From JADJQU01 sp035490315 (GTDB lineage: Bacteria > Planctomycetota > UBA1135 > GCA-002686595): a DNA stretch of 16,716 bases. Below the pieces are notes generated by a model. It worked only from the letters and a program-made list of their open reading frames with translations. It made no database searches and was not told the DNA's origin. Of this stretch, positions 7,269-13,980 are shown piece by piece. The DNA is taken from the NCBI GenBank assembly GCA_035490315.1, contig DATHET010000286.1, positions 1 through 16,716 of the forward strand, read 5' to 3'. The first letter of the stretch is position 1. Every line of letters starts with the position of its first letter. Made by a program: the position numbers and the translations under genes.

Positions 7269-7718
7269 TCATCGGGCGCGCGCCGTGGATGCTTGAGAAT
7301 CGGCGGGCGGCTCGCGCAGCTCTTCGAGCTTCGCGCGCCATTCCGCGGGGATCGGGCGGCTCTTCAGGGCGACGAGGTCGGTGCAGACGGTGGTCATGCG
7401 CGCGTCGAGCGCGATCTCGCCATTGTGCTCGAACACGAAGTGCAGGCCGAGCGAGGAAGTTCCGAGGTGGAAGCAGGTGACGCGCGCGATCGGCCGATCG
7501 CCGAAGCGCAGCGGCGCTTTGAAATCGACCTCGGAGTGCACCAGGGGGAAGCCGATCTTCTGCACCATGATCAGCTGGTCGTAGCGCACGCCGACGTGCT
7601 GCTCCCAGAGTTCTTCGGTCACCGCGTGCAGGTACTCGAAAATGCGCGGGTAGTAGGCGATGCCCGCGGGGTCGACATGGCCGAAGCGCACGCGGATCTG
7701 TGTCGAGAAGATCTTCAC
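7269..7718 (-). CDS. Acyl-CoA thioesterase of the 4-hydroxybenzoyl-CoA thioesterase (hot-dog) family
   Basis: A 149-residue hot-dog-fold protein. The family active-site loop 'RFGHVDPAGIAYYPRIFEYLH' is present, with catalytic Asp16 corresponding to Asp17 of the Pseudomonas 4-hydroxybenzoyl-CoA thioesterase. 'FPLVHSEVDFKAPLRFGD' and the following strands match the YbgC/4HBT branch. It should hydrolyse an acyl- or aroyl-CoA in the cytoplasm, but chain type cannot be told from sequence. The start is GTG 7718, overlapping the creatininase stop as GTGA. No ATG is available at the domain N-terminus. The arginine/alanine-rich tail after residue ~135 is probably disordered. The aromatic-CoA monooxygenase encoded 2.4 kb away makes an aromatic substrate conceivable, but the two genes are on opposite strands and not in one operon. 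Confidence 0.88.
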   Translation of the reverse strand: MKIFSTQIRVRFGHVDPAGIAYYPRIFEYLHAVTEELWEQHVGVRYDQLIMVQKIGFPLVHSEVDFKAPLRFGDRPIARVTCFHLGTSSLGLHFVFEHNGEIALDARMTTVCTDLVALKSRPIPAEWRAKLEELREPPADSQASTARAR

Positions 7719-8476
7719 GCGAAAAGGTCCGGCCAGGTCTCGCGCGCCGATTCGACGACGATGCGAGCGAGTCGCTCGAGCAGATCGCGGCCTTCTTCGG
7801 CGCTCGCGGACGCTGGATCGCCGCAGTAGGCCTCGCTCGCGCCGGCGGCCTTGAAGCTGGTGACGCCCGTGTTCATTTTCGCGAGCAGGTCGATTGCGAC
7901 GGGAGCTAGCTGCGCTCGCGAAGCGCGCACGTGGTCCGGATCGGCGTGGAGCACCAGGCTCGACTCGTAGCGCCCCGCGTGGCAATCGCCGCTCAGGAAT
8001 TCTTCGCCCAAAGTGGCCGCCCAGCGCCGGCGCGTGTTGTCGGCGAGGATCGCCTGGGCTTTCAGCGCCGTGCGCTTCGCATGGTCGAGGACCACGCCGC
8101 GCAACACGGTGACATGCGCGGGCTCGAGGTGACCGTTGACCAGCACGATCTGGCGCACGCCCTCCTGCTCCAGGGCTTCGATCACGTCCTCGACCAGGGC
8201 CCACAGCGTGCCCGGACGGATCGTGAGCCGGCCCGCGAAGCCCTCGGTGTAATTCGTGACGCCGTAGGCGATCGGCGGAAGCACCAGGGCGCGGACCCCG
8301 AGCTCGCCCAGCAATTGCGCCGCGCGCGTCGCCTGGGACGCGGCGATCGTGACGTCGGTGTCGAGCGGGAGGTGCGGGCCGTGCGGCTCGGTGCAGCCGA
8401 TCGGCAGGAGTGCGACGACCCGGTCGGAGACCAGCTCGCGCGCCTCGATCCAAGTGCATTTGGCCCATTCGGTCAT
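7715..8476 (-). CDS. Creatininase-family metal-dependent amidohydrolase
   Basis: A 253-residue protein with the full metal-binding set of the creatininase family: 'PIGCTEPHGPHLPLDTD' giving Glu30, His32 and Asp41, and 'VNGHLEP' giving His116 and Glu118. These correspond, at a constant offset of four, to Glu34, His36, Asp45, His120 and Glu122 of Pseudomonas creatininase. 'GDCHAGRYESS' and the C-terminal 'YCGDPASASAEEG' are also typical. The family includes creatinine amidohydrolase, formamidopyrimidine deformylase (ArfB) and the mycofactocin peptidase MftE. No MftA/MftC genes are nearby, so MftE is not supported. I chose ATG 8476 because it puts the N-terminus at the family position. GTG 8479 and TTG 8494 are possible alternatives. 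It overlaps the thioesterase gene by 4 bases. The substrate is unknown. Confidence 0.88.
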   Translation of the reverse strand: MTEWAKCTWIEARELVSDRVVALLPIGCTEPHGPHLPLDTDVTIAASQATRAAQLLGELGVRALVLPPIAYGVTNYTEGFAGRLTIRPGTLWALVEDVIEALEQEGVRQIVLVNGHLEPAHVTVLRGVVLDHAKRTALKAQAILADNTRRRWAATLGEEFLSGDCHAGRYESSLVLHADPDHVRASRAQLAPVAIDLLAKMNTGVTSFKAAGASEAYCGDPASASAEEGRDLLERLARIVVESARETWPDLFA

Positions 8477-8498
8477 CACCGCGGAGCTTAGCAACTCG

Positions 8499-8849
8499 CT
8501 ATGCGTAGCGCTGGAGGAAGTCGTAGAGCGCTTTTACGAACACCGCGGTCGTGATCACGGCGATCAGGAGTTTCAGCCAGCGCGAAATCTTGCGCCGCGT
8601 GCGCAGCCAGTCGATCGCGAGAAATCCTAGGCCGAGGGCGACCCCGACCAGCCAGCCGTGGGTGAATTCGTTGCGCGTCGCGCCGGGATGCCAGCGCAGC
8701 AGGAGTGCCAGGGATCCGAGCGCGATCCAGAGCAGGACCGCCGAGAGCAGGAGGGAGCTCGCGCGGTGCTTGAGCATCCCGAGCACGCCGAGCAAAGGGA
8801 AGACGAGCAGGGTGACGAACCCAAAGATCGCAGGCCAGATCGCTTCCAC
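8499..8849 (-). CDS. Small four-helix membrane protein of unknown function
   Basis: A 116-residue protein starting at GTG 8849 and ending 22 bases before the creatininase start. Four hydrophobic stretches are visible, near residues 5-26, 31-51, 64-82 and 91-112. Between helices 2 and 3 is a short polar loop (RWHPGATRNEF) and between 3 and 4 a strongly basic one (RTRRKISR), which suggests the 3-4 loop is cytoplasmic. I recognise no family. The compact spacing suggests it is the first gene of the cluster running through creatininase, thioesterase and metF. It is separated from the upstream ada stop by 66 bases. The coding call rests on the hydrophobic periodicity and tight packing. The GTG start is the weakest part. 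Confidence 0.65.
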   Translation of the reverse strand: MEAIWPAIFGFVTLLVFPLLGVLGMLKHRASSLLLSAVLLWIALGSLALLLRWHPGATRNEFTHGWLVGVALGLGFLAIDWLRTRRKISRWLKLLIAVITTAVFVKALYDFLQRYA

Positions 8850-8915
8850 GCGCGCCCAGGGTAAGGCTCGGGAAGTCGCTGTCCATGGCGCGGCCCACGA
8901 CCGACGCCGCGACGA

Positions 8916-10013
8916 TCAGGACGTTCCCGCGAGAACGGCTCGCTCGTGCTCGAGCAGCCAGCGCTTGCGGTCGAGGCCGGCGGCGTAGCCGGTCAACTTG
9001 CCCGAAGTGCCGATGACGCGGTGGCAGGGGACGAGGATCGCGATCGGGTTCATCGAGTTGGCGTGACCGACGGCGCGGGAGGAATTCGGCCGGCCGATCG
9101 CGCGCGCGAGCTGGCCATAGCTCCAGGTCTCTCCGAAGGGCACCGAGGCGAGGGCTCGCCAGACTTCGATCTGGAAAGCAGTTCCCGCGTGCACGATCGG
9201 GACGTCGAAGGCTTTGCGTTTGCCTGCGAACCACTGCTCGAGCTGCAAGCTCAGGGTCTCCAGGTGGACATTGCTCCCGGCGACCGCAATGCAATCGAGG
9301 CGGTCGGCGACGCGTTGCAAGCTCACCTGGGCTCGCTGGCCCGAAGATCCTTCCGCACCGGCCAGGTCGAATTCGACCAGGCAAACGCCCTCGCGGTTCG
9401 CGGCGACGGTCAGCGGGCCGAGCGGCGAGGCCAGCCGAGTCACCTCGATCGTCGCGCGGCTCCGAGCCTGTGCGGGAGTTGCATCGAGCACCGCGCGGAA
9501 GGCGGCGCGCAGACCGCTTTCGGACTCGAAGCCCGCGCGCGCGCCGGCCTCGGAGAGCGAGCGGCCCGCGCCGACCTGCACTTGCGCCCGCGCCACGCGC
9601 CACTCGCGCGAATAGGCATGAAAAGTCCGGCCGAATTGCGCCAGGAAGACGCGTCGAACCTGCACGGGCTCGAAGCCCAACGCAGCCAGGTTCGCATCCG
9701 ACAAGCGCCGGGCAGGGGACTGCTCGAGCGTTCTCATCACGGTCTGGCACAAGGCGAGCGCTGGCTCGAGCGCATCCTCCGGCCGGCAGCGCTTGCAGGC
9801 TCGCAACCCCGCGCGCTGGGCCTCCGCTGCGGTCCTGAAGAACGTGACATGCTCGCGCAGCGCGCGCCGCGCCGGGCACGAGGGGCGGCAGTAGACGCCG
9901 GTGGTGCTGACGCCGAAGAAAAACAGTCCGTCCGCGGCGCGATCGCGCGCTTCGACGGCCTTCCAGCGGTCGCTGTCGCTCAGGATGGGGGCCGCAAGTG
10001 AGGCTTGGATCAT
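8916..10013 (-). CDS. ada: Ada: methylphosphotriester/O6-methylguanine-DNA methyltransferase and AraC-type regulator
   Basis: A 365-residue, three-part protein (E. coli Ada is 354). The N-terminal zinc domain holds Cys42, Cys46, Cys73 and Cys76 in 'GVYCRPSCPAR' and 'ACKRCRP', matching Cys38, 42, 69 and 72 of E. coli. The first of these accepts methyl from phosphotriesters. The middle, residues ~90-180, is an AraC-type helix-turn-helix region ('FLAQFGRTFHAYSREWR'). The C-terminal domain carries the O6-methylguanine acceptor Cys330 in 'PCHRVIG', preceded by 'GTAFQIEVWRAL' and 'SYGQLARAIG'. The protein repairs alkylated DNA and, once methylated, activates its regulon. Start ATG 10013 fits the family N-terminus although the ribosome binding site is weak. 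I saw no convincing Ada box upstream. It is divergent from the monooxygenase fusion gene, 109 bases apart. Confidence 0.95.
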   Translation of the reverse strand: MIQASLAAPILSDSDRWKAVEARDRAADGLFFFGVSTTGVYCRPSCPARRALREHVTFFRTAAEAQRAGLRACKRCRPEDALEPALALCQTVMRTLEQSPARRLSDANLAALGFEPVQVRRVFLAQFGRTFHAYSREWRVARAQVQVGAGRSLSEAGARAGFESESGLRAAFRAVLDATPAQARSRATIEVTRLASPLGPLTVAANREGVCLVEFDLAGAEGSSGQRAQVSLQRVADRLDCIAVAGSNVHLETLSLQLEQWFAGKRKAFDVPIVHAGTAFQIEVWRALASVPFGETWSYGQLARAIGRPNSSRAVGHANSMNPIAILVPCHRVIGTSGKLTGYAAGLDRKRWLLEHERAVLAGTS

Positions 10014-10107
10014 GCAGGGAGCATCGACCAGCCCGCGCGATCCGTCCAGCGCTGTTTGGACTTCGAATCCCGATCCCGAGTATGGGCTTCGGCCCGGTCC
10101 GCCCGCG

Positions 10108-10113
10108 TAGAAT
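10108..10113 (+). promoter_or_regulatory. Possible -10 element (TAGAAT) just upstream of the monooxygenase fusion
   Basis: TAGAAT ends 9 bases before the ATG at 10123. If it is used as a -10 hexamer, transcription would begin 2-3 bases before the start codon, giving a nearly leaderless mRNA. This agrees with the lack of a Shine-Dalgarno sequence there (CCCGCCCGA precedes ATG). No clear -35 is seen. Confidence 0.3.
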
Positions 10114-10122
10114 CCCGCCCGA

Positions 10123-12393
10123 ATGAGAATCGTCAGCATCGGCGGCGGACCGGCGGGCCTGTATTTCGCGCTGCTGCGCAAACGCCGCCATCCCGAGGAC
10201 CAGATCACGGTCTTCGAGCGCAACAAGCCGGACGACACCTTCGGCTGGGGCGTGGTCTTCTCCGACGAGACGCTGGGGAACTTCGAGACCGCGGATCCCG
10301 AGAGCTACGCCTGGATCAAGGACAGCTTCGTCTACTGGGGCAGGATCGAGACGCACTACCACGGCGTCGCAGTGCCCTCGACTGGCCACGGATTCTGCGG
10401 CCTGCCGCGGAAGAAACTGCTCGAGATCTTCCACCGCCGCTGCCGCGACCTCGGCGTCGAGCTGGTTTTCGAGAAGGAGATCACCGACGTCGCGGCCTTC
10501 CGCGATGCCGACTTGATCCTCGCCGCGGACGGCCTGAACAGCGTGGTGCGCCAGCGCTTCGAGCCGCAGTTCGCGCCGAGGCTCGAGTGGGGTCGCTGCC
10601 ATTTCACCTGGCTCGGGACCACGCTTCCGCTCGAAGCCTTCACGTTCATCTTCCTCGAGAACGAGCACGGCCTGTTCCAAGTCCACGCCTATCCGTTCCA
10701 GCGCGGCGGCTCGCCGATGTCGACCTGGATCGTCGAGTGCCACGCCGACACGTTCCTGCGCGCCGGACTCGATCGCGCGAGCGAGGACCAGACGGTCGCC
10801 TACTGCGAGCGCCTGTTCGAGCCCTTCCTGAAGGGCCATCGCCTCTACTCGAATCGCTCGCTGTGGCGGCGCTTTCCCACCGTCACCTGCGAGCGCTGGC
10901 ACCACGAGAACATCGTGCTGCTCGGCGACGCGGCGCACACCGCGCATTTCTCGATCGGCTCGGGCACCAAGTTGGCGATGGAGGACGCGATCGCCCTCGC
11001 GGAAGCCTTCGAAGGCAAGCCGACTGCCGCCGTTCCCGCGGTGCTCGCCGACTACGAAGCGGCGCGCCGCCTCGACGTGCTCAAGGTCCAGCGCGCGGCT
11101 CAGGTCAGCCTGGAGTGGTTCGAGAATTCGCGCCGCTACATGCACCAGCATCCGCTGCAGTTCACGTTCAACTTGATGACGCGCTCCAAGCGCATCACCT
11201 ACGACAACCTGGCGAAGCGCGACCCCGAGCTGGTGCGAAAGGTGGGCGACTGGTTCGCGGACAAGACGAATACGCCGGCCCTCGCCGACGGCCGGATGCC
11301 GCCGCCGATGTTCGCGAAGTTCCGCCTGCGCGGGATGGAACTGCAGAACCGCGTCGTGGTCTCGCCGATGTGCCAGTACTCCGCGGTCGACGGCACGCCG
11401 ACCGATTGGCATTTCGTGCACCTCGCCAGCCGCGCGATGGGGGGCGCGGGCCTCTTGTTCGTCGAAGCGACGGGCGTGACGGCGCAGGGGCGGATCACCT
11501 TGGGCTGCACGGGCATGTACGTCGACAACCATGTCGCGGCCTGGAAGCGCATCGTCGATTTCGTCCACGCCAACACCCGTGCGAAAATCGGCATGCAGCT
11601 CGCGCACGCGGGTCGCAAGGCTTCGTGCCATCTGCCCTGGGAAGGCGATTCTCCGCTGCGCGACGAACGCGCGTGGACGGCGCTCGGGCCCTGCGACGCT
11701 CCGTTCAAGAGCGACGGGCCGCCGCCGCGCGCAATGGATCGCGCTGACATGGACGGCGTGCGCGACGCTTTCGGCGCTGCCGCGCGCCTGGCCGAGGAGG
11801 CGGGCTTCGACATGATCGAGCTGCACATGGCCCACGGGTACCTGCTGTCGAGCTTCCTCTCGCCGCTTTCGAACCTGCGCCGCGACGAGTACGGCGGCTC
11901 GCTGGAGAATCGGCTGCGGTTCCCGCTCGAGGTCTTCGACCACGTGCGCCGCGTCTGGCCTCAGCACAAGCCGATCAGCGTGCGCATCTCCGCGTCCGAT
12001 TGGCTCGACGAAAGCGGCGGCCAGACCATCGCCGACTCGGTCGCGATCGCGCGGGCCCTGGCCGAGCACGGCGCCGACCTGATCGACGTCTCGTCGGCCG
12101 GGAACTCGCCGCTCTCCAAGCCGCGCTACGGCCGCATGTACCAGCTGCCCTTCGCCGAGCAGATCCGCGCCGAGGTCGGGATCCCGGTCATGGCCGTCGG
12201 AGGCATCCAGGGCGCCGACCACGTCAACACGATCCTCGCCGCCGGCCGCGCCGACCTGTGCGCCCTGGCTCGAGCCCATCTGGCCGATCCCTACCTGACC
12301 TTGCGCGCAGCCATCCAGTACGGCTATACGGACCAGACGGTTCCCTCGCCCTACCTGCTCGTCAGCCCGCGGCCGGGAGTGCAGGAACCCTGA
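10123..12393 (+). CDS. Bifunctional aromatic-CoA FAD monooxygenase / old-yellow-enzyme reductase (salicylyl-CoA 5-hydroxylase / 2-aminobenzoyl-CoA monooxygenase-reductase type)
   Basis: A 756-residue fusion. Residues 1-~385 are a flavoprotein monooxygenase: the dinucleotide fold 'SIGGGPAGLYFALLRK' at the N-terminus, 'ILAADGLNSVVR' (DG motif) in the middle, and 'NIVLLGDAAHTAHFSIGSG' with the flavin-binding Gly268-Asp269. Residues ~392-756 are an FMN-dependent old yellow enzyme domain: 'SPMCQYSAVDG', 'QLAHAGRKAS', the substrate-binding His568, His571 and Tyr573 in 'HMAHGYL', and 'YGGSLENRLRF'. This architecture is that of 2-aminobenzoyl-CoA monooxygenase/reductase (described from Azoarcus evansii) and the related salicylyl-CoA 5-hydroxylases, which hydroxylate and then partly reduce the ring of an aromatic CoA thioester using NAD(P)H and O2. 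No CoA ligase, thiolase or other pathway gene adjoins it. The sigma factor gene follows after 14 bases. The exact substrate is unproven. Confidence 0.9.
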   Translation: MRIVSIGGGPAGLYFALLRKRRHPEDQITVFERNKPDDTFGWGVVFSDETLGNFETADPESYAWIKDSFVYWGRIETHYHGVAVPSTGHGFCGLPRKKLLEIFHRRCRDLGVELVFEKEITDVAAFRDADLILAADGLNSVVRQRFEPQFAPRLEWGRCHFTWLGTTLPLEAFTFIFLENEHGLFQVHAYPFQRGGSPMSTWIVECHADTFLRAGLDRASEDQTVAYCERLFEPFLKGHRLYSNRSLWRRFPTVTCERWHHENIVLLGDAAHTAHFSIGSGTKLAMEDAIALAEAFEGKPTAAVPAVLADYEAARRLDVLKVQRAAQVSLEWFENSRRYMHQHPLQFTFNLMTRSKRITYDNLAKRDPELVRKVGDWFADKTNTPALADGRMPPPMFAKFRLRGMELQNRVVVSPMCQYSAVDGTPTDWHFVHLASRAMGGAGLLFVEATGVTAQGRITLGCTGMYVDNHVAAWKRIVDFVHANTRAKIGMQLAHAGRKASCHLPWEGDSPLRDERAWTALGPCDAPFKSDGPPPRAMDRADMDGVRDAFGAAARLAEEAGFDMIELHMAHGYLLSSFLSPLSNLRRDEYGGSLENRLRFPLEVFDHVRRVWPQHKPISVRISASDWLDESGGQTIADSVAIARALAEHGADLIDVSSAGNSPLSKPRYGRMYQLPFAEQIRAEVGIPVMAVGGIQGADHVNTILAAGRADLCALARAHLADPYLTLRAAIQYGYTDQTVPSPYLLVSPRPGVQEP

Positions 12394-12407
12394 GCCACAC
12401 AGCTTCC

Positions 12408-13052
12408 ATGAGCGTTGAAGACCCCATGGACAGCGAAACGGACGCCGGGCGGGCGCAAGCGGGCGCGGCCAACGGGACTTCCGAGTCCGACGCTCAGATG
12501 TGGAGCAAGGCCGCCGCGGGTGACGAGGCGGCCCGCGCGCGCCTGGCGGCCGTGGCGATCAGCGCGAGCCGCAGCGAGCTCGGCCGCCGCGGGGTCCAGG
12601 GCCCGGAGATGGCCGACCTGATCCAGGAGGCCCAGCGCACGACCTTCGCGTTCCTGTCGCGCAACTCGGTCCCTCCCAAAGATTTGTGGACTTTCCTGAA
12701 ATACAGGGCCTGGGGGGTCCTCTCCGACTACCGCAAGAAGATGCACACCGCCCAACTCGACTACCGCGACGACCTCGAGCCCCTGCTGAACAAGCGGCCG
12801 ACGGAGTCCTCGGTGGGCGAAGGCCTGCGCACCGGCGAGATCGGCGCGGCACTCGCCGATTGCCGCCGCCGTCTGCCGCCCGAGCTCGCACGCGTGCTCG
12901 CCATGCGCTACGACTCCGGCCTGGCCAGCGATGCGATCCAGCAACGCCTGGGCGTGCACCGCAACACGATCCACGTGCGCGTTTTTCGCGCGCTCGAGCG
13001 CATGCGCGAATGCATGGGCGCCAAGGGCTTCGGACCGGAGGATCTGCAATGA
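12408..13052 (+). CDS. Sigma-70 family (ECF-like) RNA polymerase sigma factor
   Basis: A 214-residue protein. After a polar, probably disordered N-terminus of ~28 residues, residues ~30-110 resemble region 2 ('MWSKAAAGDEAARARL', 'MADLIQEAQRTTFAFL', 'YRAWGVLSDYRKK'). Residues ~155-203 form region 4, with a helix-turn-helix in 'SDAIQQRLGVHRNTIHVRVFRALERMRE' (given in parts: LGVHRNTIHVRV is the recognition segment). This two-region layout without regions 1.1 or 3 is that of ECF or ECF-like factors. Start ATG 12408 was chosen as the first ATG after the preceding gene. ATG 12426 would shorten it by 6 residues, and neither has a strong ribosome binding site. The stop overlaps the next gene as ATGA, the usual arrangement with a cognate anti-sigma factor. 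It lies 14 bases after the monooxygenase fusion and could be co-transcribed. Confidence 0.85.
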   Translation: MSVEDPMDSETDAGRAQAGAANGTSESDAQMWSKAAAGDEAARARLAAVAISASRSELGRRGVQGPEMADLIQEAQRTTFAFLSRNSVPPKDLWTFLKYRAWGVLSDYRKKMHTAQLDYRDDLEPLLNKRPTESSVGEGLRTGEIGAALADCRRRLPPELARVLAMRYDSGLASDAIQQRLGVHRNTIHVRVFRALERMRECMGAKGFGPEDLQ

Positions 13053-13972
13053 ACCAGCGAGACCCCGTCCCGCGCGAACTGTCGAGCGAGGACGTCGCGG
13101 CAGCGATGAGTTGGATCGACGGCGAGCTCGAGCCCGAGGCCGCGATGGCCTTCGAGCTGCGGATGTCCCAGGACAGCGAGCTGGCGCAGCGCGTGGAAGC
13201 CCTGGTCGGAATCGACGCCCTGCTGCGGCGTCAGGCGAAGTCGGCGAGCACTGGGGCAGGCTCGCGGCACTGGGGAGTATGGATGTCGCTGGCCGCCGCC
13301 GCCGGCCTGCTGATTTGCGCCCTCGCGTGGTCGATGCTGCGCAAGCCCGCGACGCTGATGGAAGTCGCGCTGGCGCCGAGCTTTGCCATGGCCGAGGACT
13401 GGACCCAGGGGAAGCCGGCCCTGGAAGGCGCGAGCGCGCCGGGAATCGGCGTCTCGCGCGGCCCCAATCAGAAACAATTGAGCGCCAGGGATTTCCTGAG
13501 CGCGAGCAACGCGGCGGAGGAATTCATCGCAACCGCCGCCCTCGAGGAGAAGCGCCGCGAGCTCGACGCCGGCTGGTTCGTGGTGCCGATCGACCTGCGC
13601 GAGCCCGCGGTCGTGCTGGTGCTCAGCTTCAGCGACGCCGCCGGTGCCTCGCGAATCTTCCCCAGCGATCCGGTGGTCGTCCGCGGTCACCTGGCCAAGG
13701 GTCGATCGCTCTTGCCCAGCCCGCGCGCCGTCGAAGGCAGCGCGCCGGACACCCTCGAGTACCGTCCGGGCTTCCTGGTCCCGATCGGGGCGAAGGAGCT
13801 GACGGTGCTCGTCGCCGCGCACCGCGATCCTGAGGATCGTCCCGAGTTGCACCTTCCGATCGAGGAGCTCGACGGCCTGCTCGCCAAGAAGCCTTCCGTC
13901 GAGCGGGTCGAGGAGTTCCTGAAGGCCTACGGCTTCCAGTCGCAGCGCCTGGTGGTGCGCGAGCCGAAGTAG
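13049..13972 (+). CDS. Membrane-anchored anti-sigma-like protein with a large extracytoplasmic domain
   Basis: A 307-residue, single-pass membrane protein. Residues ~10-60 ('AMSWIDGELEPEAAMAFELRM', followed by 'ELAQRVEALVGID') are the acidic helical segment typical of anti-sigma N-termini. The zinc-binding HxxxCxxC motif of classical ZAS-type anti-sigma factors is absent. A transmembrane helix spans residues 76-97, followed by Arg-Lys. Residues ~98-307 form a globular domain outside the cytoplasm; part of it ('VVLVLSFSDAAGASRIFPSD' and 'FLVPIGAKELTVLV') weakly recalls the DUF4384 pattern of ligand-sensing proteins. The 4-base overlap with the sigma gene suggests that this protein holds the sigma factor at the membrane and releases it on a signal. 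That role is inferred from context. It ends 8 bases from the convergent hydrolase gene. Confidence 0.78.
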   Translation: MNQRDPVPRELSSEDVAAAMSWIDGELEPEAAMAFELRMSQDSELAQRVEALVGIDALLRRQAKSASTGAGSRHWGVWMSLAAAAGLLICALAWSMLRKPATLMEVALAPSFAMAEDWTQGKPALEGASAPGIGVSRGPNQKQLSARDFLSASNAAEEFIATAALEEKRRELDAGWFVVPIDLREPAVVLVLSFSDAAGASRIFPSDPVVVRGHLAKGRSLLPSPRAVEGSAPDTLEYRPGFLVPIGAKELTVLVAAHRDPEDRPELHLPIEELDGLLAKKPSVERVEEFLKAYGFQSQRLVVREPK

Positions 13973-13980
13973 CTGGGCGT

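Noticed and set aside
7715..8476. Assignment of the creatininase-family protein as mycofactocin peptidase MftE or true creatininase
   Set aside because: Metal ligands are shared by the whole family and no mycofactocin or creatine genes are nearby, so only a family-level call is supported.
10014..10238. An N-terminal extension of Ada to an upstream start
   Set aside because: The family N-terminus begins just after ATG 10013, and the extension would run into the divergent monooxygenase gene.
8488..12279. A 1263-codon open frame on the minus strand, spanning the ada region and lying antisense to the monooxygenase fusion
   Set aside because: It crosses several genes with clear homology in other frames, its translation is arginine/alanine/histidine-rich without domains, and such long open mirror frames are expected in GC-rich DNA.
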